From positions 1,398,172 through 1,462,171 of the forward strand of contig CM046833.1 in assembly GCA_025618425.1 (NCBI GenBank): a stretch of 64,000 nucleotides of DNA. Reading direction: 5' to 3'. The position numbers were made by a program, and so were the translations under genes. The notes beneath the pieces were generated by a model that saw only the letters and a program-made list of their open reading frames with translations, made no database searches and had not been told where the DNA came from. Numbering within the stretch: position 1 is the stretch's first letter; each line of letters begins with the position of its first letter. Below, piece after piece: positions 46,620 to 59,089 of this stretch. This DNA is from Heliocidaris tuberculata. Its lineage: Eukaryota; Echinodermata; Echinoidea; Camarodonta; Echinometridae.

Positions 46620-47334
46620 CAGGCGCGCCGGAAGCAGTTTCGGATTGGGGGGGGGGGGCAAACATTCAAGGGGGCTCACCTTTCAAGGGCTCATGTCTTC
46701 TCACCCATAAAAAAACACACACGCTTTCCCACCCTCTTACATCAATACAGATCCTCCTACTAAATCAATATTTTACTCAAACGTTCTCTGACAAGCATTT
46801 TTGGGGTGTATTTTTACTCGAAAATTTTCTGACAAGCAAAAAAAAAATAAATAAAAAAAAATTTAAAAAAAAATAAGAAATAAAAAAAAGGTTATCAACC
46901 TTTTTTGGGGTGTATTTTTACTGGAAAATTCTCTGACAAGCAAAAAAACCCCCCAAAAAACACCAGAATTATGCTAAAATTCTGCTAAATTTTGTCGAAT
47001 TATGCTAAAGCGGTCAAAATTCTGCCAGAAAGCAGAATTCTGCCAACTCTGGCAACCTTGCGTCTAATACAAAACCTCCACTACGTTAAAGTTTAAAGTT
47101 TGAATGCTTTATCTGTCTTCAGTGATCTCCATGCATACGAAAAATGAATACAAAGGCTTACAATTACGTAATAAAGCAATCAAGCTTTTAATATACACAC
47201 GATTTTTACTCCTTTACTACTGATTTTTTTTTTTTTTTATGGGGGGGGGGCGAAAATGCATTTTGCCCCCCCCCCACTTTTTCGTTTGAGGGGGCGACCG
47301 CCCCCCCCCCTGCCCCCCACTTCCGGCGCCTATG
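46620..47334. mobile_element. hAT-like element (CAGGCGC...GCGCCTATG ends)
   Basis: Starts CAGGCGCGCCGGAAG and ends CTTCCGGCGCCTATG. A perfect 8-bp duplication ATGGTCAA lies at 46612-46619 and 47335-47342. The interior has a G-run near the left end and G- and C-runs near the right end, with a nested A-rich segment. No transposase. Confidence 0.92.
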
Positions 47335-47342
47335 ATGGTCAA

Positions 47343-48239
47343 TGTTTTGTCGATGTTGGTGGTAAAGAAAGGGCATGTTCTGCAATGAAATGGTACCTGC
47401 AATCGAAATAAAAAACAATTTTTTGCATTTTTCAGAACTGCCATTTCTTTTAAGAACAAAGCGGACAGAAAGGTGATATTTTTCATAAAGTAAAGTAAGT
47501 GGAACTTTCCATTGTCATCAAATGGAAATACAAGGAAGAAAGAGCACATATGATAGTATTTGAAACCACTGCATGCTATAAAAATGTGGACAATCTATTG
47601 TCAAACTTTCATTACATTTTCTATCGTTCTGAGCTTATGTTTCAGCTCGATTGCCATTACCACCCCTGCCACTCTTGACAGCTTACGGGAGTTTCGGGCG
47701 GGACCGTGCCATAAAATCAAATACATTAACATACAATTTCATCCCCATCAATGTTAATGACATTGATCCAAACTAACTGTTGGAACAAATAACAAAACTT
47801 AGTCTAAAAAATATCTAGTATGACTCTAATGTGACATTAACTTATTAACTAGGACCAGGTGGCTTGTCGAGATTAATTTAGTTTTTCAAGCTCTGGTGTG
47901 AATATTTCAACAGTTCACAAGTTCCATGATTTTGATTTTATGTCTAAGTTAGAGTAGAATGTAACTTAGACCTATCGTAGATCTGCATTTCAAATTCAGT
48001 TGATTAGGCCAAACTTCTTTGACAAATCGGTTATCTAAGTTAGATGTAGACATAGAGTCTAGATCTAGTTAAGCAAGATCTGACAGTTAGGCCTAACAAG
48101 TTAGTCTGGAATAGATGTAGGCCTAACATTAGACCTCTATACCTACATGTAAGTTAGATCTAACTTACACAAAGGTTTAAGTGTTAGTACTGTTAGATCT
48201 GCTGACGATTTTGTTTTTTGTTTTTGTAGGGCATATATT

Positions 48240-48289
<50 letters not shown>

Positions 48290-48886
48290 TTTTTTTTGGG
48301 GGGGGGGGATGCGAGGCCTAGAGGGTCATTGACGTAGGCCTAGGTCTTGTCTTGGAAGTCCTAGAATCTACATAGACTAGATCTGATCTAGACTCCTACT
48401 CGGTGGTCTAAGTCTAGATTTTCTAGATCATCTAGATTTGGTCTAATGTACATGTAGATCTAATCGTAACAGTTAGACATAGTCCTAGACACTAGAGTCT
48501 AGGGCAAAGCACATTGAATTATGATTGAATTATGAAGGGGGGGGGTCCTGGTCTAGTTAGTCTTTACTCTAGTTCTGCCCAATTCAACTCATTGTAATGT
48601 TAAAATGATATTAGATTAGAATTAAAAGAATAAATCTCTATAGTGTTGTTAACTTTTAGCCATTGAAACTAAAAGTTAAAGTTTGACTGAATTTGAAAAC
48701 CAACTTTAAGGGAAGTCAGGGCATGTATTTTTTATTTTTTTTTTTTTTTTACTCAGTGTAGCAGGGAAGGAAATCAAAATCAAATGGGCTAGTCATTTTC
48801 ATTTTTAGGCAGGACCAATAAGAAGAATTGTTGAAAGGTAATAAAGAGTATCACTATCAATTATCATTTTCATTTTTTTTTTTCAG
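47343..48886. other. Spacer enriched in TAGATCTA/TTAGGCCTAA palindromes
   Basis: No gene. From about 47930 to 48500 short palindromes such as TAGATCTAG, TAGGCCTA and TCTAGA recur very often. A TA/T/G tract lies at 48246-48309. Confidence 0.45.
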
Positions 48887-50635
48887 ATGGACATGAAAGG
48901 AAGAATATGCAGACCTACCAAGTGTTTTTTTTCTACATGTATCTACCCATCAACGCATGGCTGAACGTACTACTACTACCACTACTGGAGATGACGGATG
49001 AAATGCAATGTAAATCTACTAGGATGCCACTTTATTTTCATTTCCCTGATTGCATGAAAGGTATGGTAGTTCTAGATCTAGAGCTCTTATCTTGGAAATC
49101 AATTAAAGTGGCAAATACATGGTTATTTCAATGGGAATGTTAAGATCCTGTTGAGGAGTTACACATTTTAAAGATGGAATGATAGATTGAGCTAATACTT
49201 ATAGTGTCCAGGATAGATGTATGTTACCGAAGTATATAATAAATATATAAGAGGGTTTTATGGGATCTAAAATGTGTTGACAAGTAAATACATTATGTTG
49301 GTTCCTTTGAGAGTGTTCTTCAATCCTTTTCAGTAATACGTGTACGCAAACAATAGCCAGTAGAATATCAAATGAAAAAAAATTATGTACTTGAATTTAT
49401 TTTGAAATATTTCTGAAGAAAGACATTACAATTTCAGATAGAATCTGTGAATGGAATCTATGTCTTACTTGTATTCTCTTTGAGAATCATTGAGACCACC
49501 ATAAATGGAGTATAAATACTTAGCATGTGATGTATTAACTATTTTATTTTTCCAGGATGATGCTTATCTTCTTCAGTAACAATAGATGCTGAAGGGATAT
49601 CCCACTTTGAGTAAAGACAATTCAGAGAGGAAGAAAGAACTGCCGACTTGCTGAAGTTAAGAGAGGTAGGCTCAGCTGTATGAATAAGTTTCTTTGTATA
49701 CACTCACACAACTGAGGTACTAAAGGATGTCCTTGGTTCATTCAAAAATATGGATTTTTTAAAGGGGGGGGGGGACAAATCTCAGAAGAAGAAGAAGAAA
49801 AAAAAAAAAGGTCAGATTTTTTGGGTCCAGTTTTCCTGCAAAATTCCCTGACAAGCAAAAAAAAAAAAAGAAAAGAAAAAAGAAAGAAGCTTATTAGTTC
49901 AAAGGGTGGGGGGGGGGGGGCACAATTTTAAAAAGAGAGGCCACAATGTACACTGCTCTTTGAAAAGGGAGGAGGCCGAAAGTGCCCCCCCCCATCTGCC
50001 ACTGTGTTCAATGATTTGCATATCATGTGATTTAAACGTGATTAATTCCATTCTTTTCTCATTTCATTCAACAGACATGCATGGAGTTCAACTTGACCTC
50101 TTCAGCTTAGATGGCGGCTATAACAGATCAAATACTTCGTATTACAATTCGGAGAGCCTGAAGTTATTGTGACAAGCACATTTAAGGGAAAGGGATACTG
50201 CATCTAAAGATTTTCACATGTGGCACCTTCACCCCCCCCCCCCCCCCCTCCACATGTCACTTTATAAATTCTAATACCGCCAATTCTTTCATGTAGATGT
50301 ATTTAGCTCATTAGGCCTATTGAGTTGAGGGTTTCCTCTTGGAGATGGCCCAGGGACATTGCCTGGCCCCTAATGTTTATGATAACAGTAATAGAACAGT
50401 TCTTACATTGCGTATAATACCTTTGAAAAAGGTCTCAATGCACTGAGGAAAAGGTGAGAAAGAGAAACAAGTAGGAAACCTGCCGGAAATGTTATGATTA
50501 TATTAATCAACTGAATGAGTATGTTTTTAGTGCAGATTTGAATTACCCTACTGTATTAGCTTGTCTTACATTACTGAAGTGATTGCCAGGCCCAGTGATG
50601 TTATGCTTTGTTCCATTGTGCATCTTAACAAATGT

Positions 50636-50640
<5 letters not shown>
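48887..50640 (+). ncRNA. Possible three-exon transcript, coding status unclear
   Basis: Candidate exons 48887-49060, 49556-49665 and 50075 to about 50640 have good acceptors (TTTTTTTTTTCAG, TTTTTCCAG, TTCAACAG) and donors (GTATGG, GTAGGC). No frame runs through all three and no domain is visible, so if transcribed it is a non-coding RNA or a gene with frame errors. A G-run element fragment (about 49758-50005) lies in the second intron. Splice sites alone are weak evidence. Confidence 0.2.
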
Positions 50641-50666
<26 letters not shown>

Positions 50667-51119
50667 TTAAAAAAATAAAAAAATTAATAATAATACAATG
50701 AACTGATCTTATATCTGATGATTGAAATTATAATTTTGGGAAATTATGTACTATCAAATACTGTTTATATGATATCAAACTATTTAAATAAAAAACAATC
50801 AGTATTGAGAAATTAAAAAAAAAACAGGTTAGTTCATTTAGAGAGCCTTCCATGTATGTAGAGAAAATTAATATAACCATCTTTCATTTTCAAGTCAAAT
50901 AATAAAATTATACCCTTGGTATGTGTGGATCAAATTTCAACCAACAATCTTTAGGAGTCTGAAATGTACATTAGTTGGTCATTGTTTCAATGGAGACTTT
51001 GTGGTTTTGGAGTTAGGGCACTAGTGTAGCTGGGGGGGGGGGGGGGGTGCAGAGGGGCAGACTGCCACCTGACAACTTTTGACGAAAAAAAAAAAGGTTA
51101 TCGGGTTCATGAAAAATTT
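50641..51119. other. AT-rich spacer
   Basis: A-rich (AAATA)n sequence at about 50636-50690 and G-run at about 51031-51047. No gene. Confidence 0.4.
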
Positions 51120-51440
51120 TCTGTGGTGGATTTAGGGAGAGGGCAATCCCAGCCCGTGCCCCCCCCTTTTTTTGAAAGAACAGTATACATTTTGCCCCTT
51201 TTTTTTTTTTTTTTTTTTTTATTGTGCCCCCTTTTAGAACTTTTTTTTGGTCAGAGAATTATGGAGGAAAACTGGACCCCATGAAATCATGACATCAACC
51301 CCCCCCCCCCCCGAACTGAGCGACTTTTGGAGGGCTTGCAACAAGGGGGGGAAAAAAAAACGAATCTCCCTCCAAGCAGTTCCCCAAAGTTGACAGCCCT
51401 GCATTTGTGTGCCCCCCTTAGAAAATCCTGCATACTGCAC
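51120..51440 (-). repeat. Diverged CAGGGGCGGATCC-family copy, reverse orientation
   Basis: Contains CTGTGGTGGATTTAGGG on the left and CCCTTAGAAAATCCTGCA on the right with C-runs at about 51299-51312. It includes GAGCGACTTTTGGAGGGC, the complement of the CCTCCAAAAGTCGCT motif in the element at 18906-19346. Confidence 0.65.
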
Positions 51441-51811
51441 TGAGTTAGGGTAAATTTGTTATGAAAAATTCTGATAATTTCATCAGGATTTTCAAGTGTT
51501 CTATGTTGCATAAGTCATCATTTTATAAACTCCCCGAAGTATAACAGGAACCTATAATGTGTTGAAAAATTCCAAATAAATCAACACATGCAATAAGATA
51601 TAAAGATGTAATACTTCCATGTAGCAGGTGAGGTCATTTGATTTTAATAATTCAGTTGTGATGGAAATGTACTCTTTGTTAGTAATATAAAGTATATGTT
51701 TGAAGTTTTCGTGTAGGGCATCATATAAGTTAATTTTTATAAAAGTTTAGAATAATACTTACATGGCCCCTTGATATTAGCAGAACAAATACATTAGAAA
51801 TATCAATTTGC

Positions 51812-51927
51812 AGAAGAAGAAGAAGAAGAAGAAGAAGAAGAAGAAGCAGAAGAAGAAGAAGAAGAAGAAGAAGAAGAAGAAGAAGAAGAAGAAGAAGAAG
51901 AAGAAGAAGAAGAAGAAGAAGAAGAAA
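51812..51927. repeat. (AAG)n microsatellite
   Basis: About 38 triplets with one CAG interruption. Confidence 0.95.
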
Positions 51928-52800
51928 GATAAAAAAAAAAACCATCTCCCAGCACCCAGCGACGGGCCACCACACCCGCCCGCAACGAGCTATATTGCAC
52001 CTCAGAAGTCAGAACAATGGCTACTGAGGCGCAACAGCTCGCTGCAGGCGAGTGAATTGGCCCGTCCCCTGCCACTCGGAGAATAATAAACTGCATAGGT
52101 GTGGTATACGAAAATAAAGATGGCCTATTGAAAAGATTCTTTTGACAGCACTACATGTCGGCTTCTGCCTGTATGGCACAACCATTTAGAAGAAGAAGTT
52201 TTAATTTCCGTTTAAATATAAACAATGAGGTGGCTTCAGTAATTTCACTTGGGAGTTCATTCCAATACTTTGGACCTGAAAATGTAACGGTTTTCTTTGC
52301 AAATATTGTACGAGTTCGTGGCAAATGGAAAGAGTTCCTTTGACGTGTGGGGTATGGGTGGATAGCGTTATTTTTTACGAAAAGTGCAGAAACGATTGCT
52401 GGTAATTCATTTATATATAACTGATACATGAATATCCCTAAGTTGTACACATAAATGTCTGAGATTCGTAAGAGTTTATTCTTAAAAAACAATTGGCTAG
52501 TATGAGAGAGAAATCCAGCGTTATTAATATTTGGCCCGTTTTTGAATGATGAGTATCTTCTCAAGTTGAATTTTGGTCCCATTCCCCCAGGCAAGAATTC
52601 CGTAATTGAGATATGGTAAAATTAGAGTGGTATACAAGGATAACAAAATTTTGGGAGGGAAATATACGTTGTGTTAAAAATAGTGGATGATGGAATACAC
52701 AATTGAAAAAATAACATAGATGGAAGAAAAAGATGCAAAAAACATAAGGTAAAACAATCGGTTTGTGATCGAAGATAACAATGTAGCGAAATAATCAAGC
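51812..52800 (-). mobile_element. CR1/L2-like LINE 3' fragment, minus strand
   Basis: On the - strand 52800 to 52151 encodes the C-terminal region of a LINE reverse transcriptase: LPYLNYGILAWGN near 52620-52580, then after a frame change NNAIHPYPTRQR and SGPKYWNELPSEI, with a stop at about 52151. The 3' untranslated part runs to an (AAG)n microsatellite (51812-51927; TTC on the element strand), its tail. No RT catalytic block is left. Confidence 0.8.
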
Positions 52801-52979
52801 AGAAGGTGAGCAAATCTGTTTAGATCGACTGGGCATCATAATTGCAGATTTCATCACATAAACTGTAAACATGGTAGATTACATTATTGTGAGAAGCTAT
52901 GTAATTAAAATTGGTTTTTATGAACATTCAACTAGCAGTAATCCAATAGTACATGTATTTCTTTTTTATTTCTTTTTTT

Positions 52980-53038
52980 CAATGAATCAAATCTAACTGC
53001 AGATAGAGTGATGAAACAGGACGTGACGGAGAAATAGA

Positions 53039-53069
<31 letters not shown>

Positions 53070-53350
53070 TTAAGACATAATGAGAGAGATAACTTGTGAG
53101 ATGATAATATGATAATGAGAAAGGCAACGATGTGAGATAGAGAGGTGGGAAGAAAAAGGGGAATGAATCCTCAATGAATCAAATCTAATTGCAGATAGAG
53201 TGATGAAACAGGACGTGAGGGAGAAATAGAGTGTGAGAGGAAAAGAGAGAGAGTTAAGATATAATGAGAGAGATAACTTGTGAGATGATGATATGATAAT
53301 GAGAAAGGCAACGATGTGAGATAGTGAGAGAGATGGGAAGAAAAAGGGGA
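52980..53350. repeat. Tandem duplication of a ~190 bp GA-rich unit
   Basis: Copies start at 52980 and 53171. Both read AATGAATCAAATCTAA, then GCAGATAGAGTGATGAAAC, then GA-rich sequence and GGGAAGAAAAAGGGG. Confidence 0.9.
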
Positions 53351-53969
53351 AAAGAAAGTTTCCAATATCTCTGCCCCCCCCCCCTTGCCGCATGAGTTAG
53401 TGATTTTTTTTTTAGAGGGGAGAGAGAGAGAGAGCTGGTAAGTCTGGCCCTAGGGATGGGGGCCGGGAGTTCAATTCCAAGTATGCTTTAAAAAAAAATA
53501 AACAACAGAAAAGAAAAATAATTATATATATATATATATTTTAAATTACTGTCAGAAGTTCCCACAAATGGATTCGTTTCTTGTGACACAGCTTAACCAA
53601 GTTTGATTTCATATTCATTTTTCAACAGTGAATTGAAGTACGGCACGTATCTTCTCACTGTTTATCATTTCACTTGTATAGTTGATTATTATAATTATAT
53701 TAAAAATGGAAGGCACTGATTCGCCAATGCTGGTAAGTCGTCAAAAATCCATATCATGAATACATTAACATACATGATTAAATTAAGTGTACTTGACCTC
53801 TCTCAATGCGCATGCTCGACGCTGACCCGCGTTTTTGTTTCTGTTGAGTGAAGAGCATGTATGGACGTTGGGAGCATCTTAAGAAATGAATAATTCATAG
53901 TATGTTAATGGAGGTTTCGGGCGCGTTCAAATCGTGTTCAAATGTCTCTGACAAAATGGCGGAGCTTTA

Positions 53970-54040
53970 GGGGCCTGGTCACAATAGCCCTTTGTTTTAG
54001 GGTTTCGTTTTTTCTTGGACGCACTGTGTAGCGGAATGTT
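53970..54040 (-). repeat. TIR-like block shared with 46.27 kb
   Basis: The complement reads CACAGTGCGTCCAAGAAAAAACGAAACCC-type sequence, close to 46268-46315 on the other strand. It is probably the end of a mobile element; the other end was not found. Confidence 0.5.
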
Positions 54041-54045
54041 GAAAG

Positions 54046-54265
54046 AAGCGAGAGAGAGAGAGAGAGAGAGAGAGAAAGATACAGTGGGAAACACTGCCTC
54101 GGGGAAATGAGAGAGAAACAGTGGAAAAATGAGAGAGAGGGAGAGAGAGGGAGAGAGAGAAACAGCCAGTGGGAAAAATGAGAGAGAGACTCATAGACAG
54201 TGGGAAAATGATAGAGAGAGAGAGAGAGATACAGCCACAGTGGGGGAAAATGAGAGCGAGAGAGA
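54046..54265. repeat. (GA)n-rich tract
   Basis: Imperfect GA microsatellite with repeated AGTGGGAAAATGAGAGAGA-like units. Confidence 0.85.
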
Positions 54266-54299
54266 GAAAAAAATAGACATGCATGGGGATAGATAGAAA

Positions 54300-57240
54300 T
54301 TATAAAGAATACAGGAGAGAGAGAGGGGGGGGGGGTATCTGTTGTGATGAAAAGTAATAAGATTTGTAGGGCTTCCACTGGCATGTTTAGGTTTCTGATA
54401 TTTTTTTTTTCCTGGTAGGTTAAGTAGTTATACATTGAAGGGATTGATAAAAATGTTAGAACATGCACTGAAAATGTATGGAACTCGTGCATCTTTTAAA
54501 CGTTCATATGGGCTATTAGAATACAAAATTCAGTTTCATTCAAATAAATAACAATATTGACATGTGTATGTTATATTATGTATTTTTTATAAAGAAATGT
54601 AAAGCACAATGTACAAAATATAAACACGTCAACTAAAGGCAAGATATGCTAAAGTATACAGATGAAAAGATCATGATTTTGAGATCTGTAGTCTGTAATA
54701 GATACACTGTATTGGTTGTTTAAGCGATAAACCATTTTAACTGTTATATTCATGTCTATATTCTTAATAAACATTTATATATGTATATACAACAGAGTGT
54801 TCTAAAACACAGTCATGTCAAACAAAATATAAACGTGTCATTCGAAGGCAAGACACAGTGTACAGATAGGATCAGAATATATGAGATGGCATGTTATGTG
54901 AAAACAAAGCACTATGACTTTGTATGTTATAGATACACTGCGAAGACGAATCTAGATCGAGAGTCAGATCGACAACATCGACATCGAAGCCGAAATAGAG
55001 CCGTTCCCGATGTCCGATATGACTGAAATTGAGGTGCTAGTTGTACTTGTAATTCTAGATTCAGGCGGGATGTGCATTAGCGCCGGCAATTTCTGACTGT
55101 TGAACAATTTTCAGATTAGATCTAACGTTACATATACAACCATGCCATGGATTCACTGGACGGACGGAAACACACTGAATGAAGGCCGAGTGCAGTGTAG
55201 ATCTACCATGTCTATGCGCGACGCGACGGTTCATACATCAGCATCAGCGTACCGTATGTGAAATGATTGCCTATGTAATTTCGCTGACCCGAAAAAGGTC
55301 GAAAGGACTGGGAACTTCGAAGCTCTACTTCGGGGCCTGCCAAAGGAAGTTACGAATTGTAAAAAAAACTTTAAATAATACGACCAAAATACCACAAACA
55401 ATCCCCCTCATGACCATCTGCGAACAATTTTACAACGTTTAAAAAAACCCAGCTCGATTGAGTGGAAAATGACGGAGAAAAGCGCCGTCAAACAAACGTA
55501 AGAACAGACAGACACACAGCCAAATTTTAGCATGTCAATAAGTTTCGCGCAATTTGTTGCATCTGCGCGTAGCCTGAATGTCATCAGAATGACACGTGCG
55601 CGCCACTGATCTCTGTAGAGATCAGTGGTGCGCGCGCACAGAATCAGTCTAAAAACACAAAATATTTCATAACTAATTCATAAAAAGGCCAGAATTCTAC
55701 AAAACCAGTAGAAGTCAAAATAAGAAAGGTCAAACCTAGAACTCTTACTCTTTTAAGAAACCTTTTAACTGGTTAATTCCCACCATTAACAGCACTGCTA
55801 ACCAATTAACAAAATTACCTTGTCACTGCGAGTCGATTACTTTCCCCATAGAAACACGTGTAGTTTGGGTGTTCTACGTTTTTGTGAGGCAACATAAAAA
55901 GGCCGTTTTCAAACAAAATTGGCCAGAATTCTACATATGAGATGATTACATTTTTATGCTCAGCAGCTTCTTTGTTTCTTCAATATTCATATTCCTTTTT
56001 AACTGAATTAAATTGTTAAAAAGTGAAAAAGATATAAGTATTTCTAAAAGTTGAAATTTACGTTTTTCATGATTAATGTACAGGGTTCTATGGAGGGAAT
56101 CGCAGAGGGAAAGTGATACGCGCGCGCGCATGGTTGAGAATGCAACACACTTTTTGGTATGTAAGGATTAAGTGTCCTTATGTATGAAGACATTTATATA
56201 TATATATATATATAATGATAATTGCAGGGGCCTCAGGAAGAGCAGTATTAATACTGATGAAGCGTACCCTGGGTACATATGACTATGTTATGACATATGA
56301 TAATATCATCATTATTATTATTATCGGCTTCATAATTATACGATTCACGAACCCTATATACTGAATACATCAGCATTGATGAAAACCTAGACGACTGTCA
56401 ACCGTGAAACTTTGCTTTTGAATTTTCTATAAAATACGCCATGCTCAAAAAAAGTAATAGTCTGACTTGCCTGAATTGCTGTAATTGCTGTAATTATCAT
56501 AATTTCGATATAATTTCCACACTGTTTGTTAACAGAAGTAAAGTGCACAGAACACCGTTGAATGTGTATATTATGACAATCGAGAATATATCGTTATATG
56601 TTATGAACGGAAATAAAGTATTCACAGGAGAACAACGAAAAATCAAATCTATGTTCTAAAACATTTACATTTCCATGTTTTTTATCAGTGCAGTTCTGTT
56701 TTTTGCTATGTGGGGTGACACATCGCTTTTGAAAAAAAAAAGAAGTAGATTAATATCAAAATATCTAAATAAGCATTATCAGTCGTTGTAATGTTCACCA
56801 TGCAAACGAAAGCCAAAGTATACAAGTCCTCGTGATTTACATCAGATTATTGTGTTCTCTGTTGTGACTATGTAAGGAAAGAATGGTCCTAAGTATTAAG
56901 TTTCACTACTTCAGTATACTATTTTTAAAGTGTGCCTTTTGCTGGTTACCATGGCATTCCACTTATCTACGATATCAGGATTTGATTCTTCTCAATAAAA
57001 GTTTCAAAGTATAGTCATTGCAAACTACTCCTTTAAGAAGATCTGATTTTAGTCTAGAGTTTAAAGTTCATTGCCACATTACCCGGCTGAAAGTAAAATT
57101 TCAATAACATTTTCCACATATCTTGAGATTATCTGGAAAATGATATTGCGTTGGAGGAATGTAAGCTTACGGTAATTCAAGTACTCAGTTAACATGGTTA
57201 ACCCATTGACTACTGAATTCTCTCATTCCCTTAGGATCAA
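54300..57240. other. Non-coding region
   Basis: No gene recognised. A 17-bp hairpin lies at 55598-55633 and a TA run at 56193-56215. Several short open frames have no domain. Confidence 0.4.
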
Positions 57241-57244
57241 TCTA

Positions 57245-57490
57245 AAATGAAATAGGGTTCATAATTCCGAAAATGAGAAAAGGTTCATATTTCCGAAGGT
57301 TCGTAATTCCGAAAAGTTATGTTGGACTCTTTTGCATTTTCGGAATAACGAACCTTAGGAATTATGAACCCTATTTCATTTTCGGAATTACGAACCTTCG
57401 GAGAAATGAATCAGACGTTGGAATTATGAACCATCTTCTATGGGAAATTTGTGTTTCGGAATTACGAAGCTTCGGAATTATGAACCTTTG
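57245..57490. repeat. GGTTCATAATTCCGAA palindromic cluster
   Basis: The 27-nt block AAATGAAATAGGGTTCATAA(...) at 57245 recurs as its complement at 57358-57382, with many further GGAATTACGAACCTTCGGAA-type units in both orientations. Confidence 0.85.
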
Positions 57491-59057
57491 GCAAAACGAC
57501 TACCCCACGGATATATTTTATCAGTTATCATTTTAACAGGCAAAAACTATTTGTATGGGTGGAAATTATTCCATAAGAATTATTTATGCGATAAATTTGC
57601 GCATGAAAGCTTCCCATACAATCTCCGTTTCATTCATGTTGTTTTCGTTTTCAAAGCGAGAACAGTCATGCATTGGTCAACAAAGTGACTGCATGCGAAA
57701 CTGGCATACGTAAATTTCTTGCTGCTTCAAGTATGACTACGGTTGCAAAAGTAGCAAATTTTGAAAATGACATTGCCTCACACAAATAGCGGTAGAATCA
57801 AAACGCCTTACCTAAAATTTATGATCTTGGTGTCATTTTACTTGAAAAAAATTCTTACTCAATAGAATTGAAGAAAAGCCTCAAAACTAGTAATATTGTG
57901 TCAATGATGTATTTGAAATTGCTGATCCCAGGTCTTGCGTTCTTTCTGGGCCACACTGTATAGGATATAAAAAGGATTTTTTTTTCCATTGGTATTCATA
58001 AAATAGCAGTAAGATCAACTTGAAACTTTAAGGAAATGTACTTTGATGCTTTGTTGATAGTTTTAGTTAATTACTTAGTAAATAAAATAGTTTTAACTTT
58101 GTTTTTATGCAAAATGAGATGCCCGTCTCTAAATATTCATTAATATTTAATTGCACGAAGAGGTACAAAGACCAATCATTTTGAAAAGGTCTTTAAATAA
58201 GCAGAGTCAAGAAAAAAATTCAGATTTCAAATCATATCTTCTGTATTTTATTGTTTTGTGAATTTCTTAACTATTTTTTTTGTGTGTCATTTTTTTCTTT
58301 ATATTTATAATTTTGTTTTCCCTTACCAGAAATATATCTCAATAAATTTAAAGGCATTCTAATCTCAATGAATTTAAAGACATTATAATTCAAGGAAAAC
58401 ACCCAGAAGACACAACTGGTAGTGTTTTAGGTTATTGCATGAAAAGCAGTATTTTGTATACAAACGTATGCTTAATGTTGATTTGGCTCGACATGGGATT
58501 TCAAAATGTCACCGGACCTCGCGATGGATCGTCCGATTTTCGAAAATTCGGTCCCAAAAGTGCATCATTTGAAAGAAAGAGGAAAAAAGGAGCGTAAAAA
58601 GGCGTGGCGCGATCTTAGGTGGTCAAGCAGCAACTGTGGATTTCAAACAGAAGGGGGGGGGGGGGTGATCATGTAGAATTAACAGTTCATTCCAGGACTT
58701 GCAGCCAAGCGACAGAGCGGAGAAGGGAATACGAGATCACAACGCTACACCCTCTTCCTGAATAGAAATTTTGCATTTTGCAGTGGTATATCTTTGAAAA
58801 TTAGAGTAGAACTTTGAATCTAAAACACTCTTGATCACACAGGTAAATGATGCCTGATCTTGATATCTACACATGTTTACTTTTCTTTTAATGGAGTTGG
58901 ACAGCGATAAATATATAACATTATTACAATAAATTGTTTTGGATCTTTTTTTTTAATTTCGGGGAGTGGGGCGGAGGAACAACCGTTTTACATAGAGAGA
59001 AGCCTCCCCCATTCTGTAGTATAGGCCAGTATGGAATCTTTGCCCACATAGATCTTT

Positions 59058-59089
<32 letters not shown>

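Noticed and set aside
47560..47757. Small secreted protein with hydrophobic start
   Set aside because: A hydrophobic stretch is present but there is no splice context, no motif and no second copy; chance is likely.
51730..52096. Leu-, Ser- and Lys-homopolymer frames
   Set aside because: They come from the (AAG)n microsatellite in different frames.
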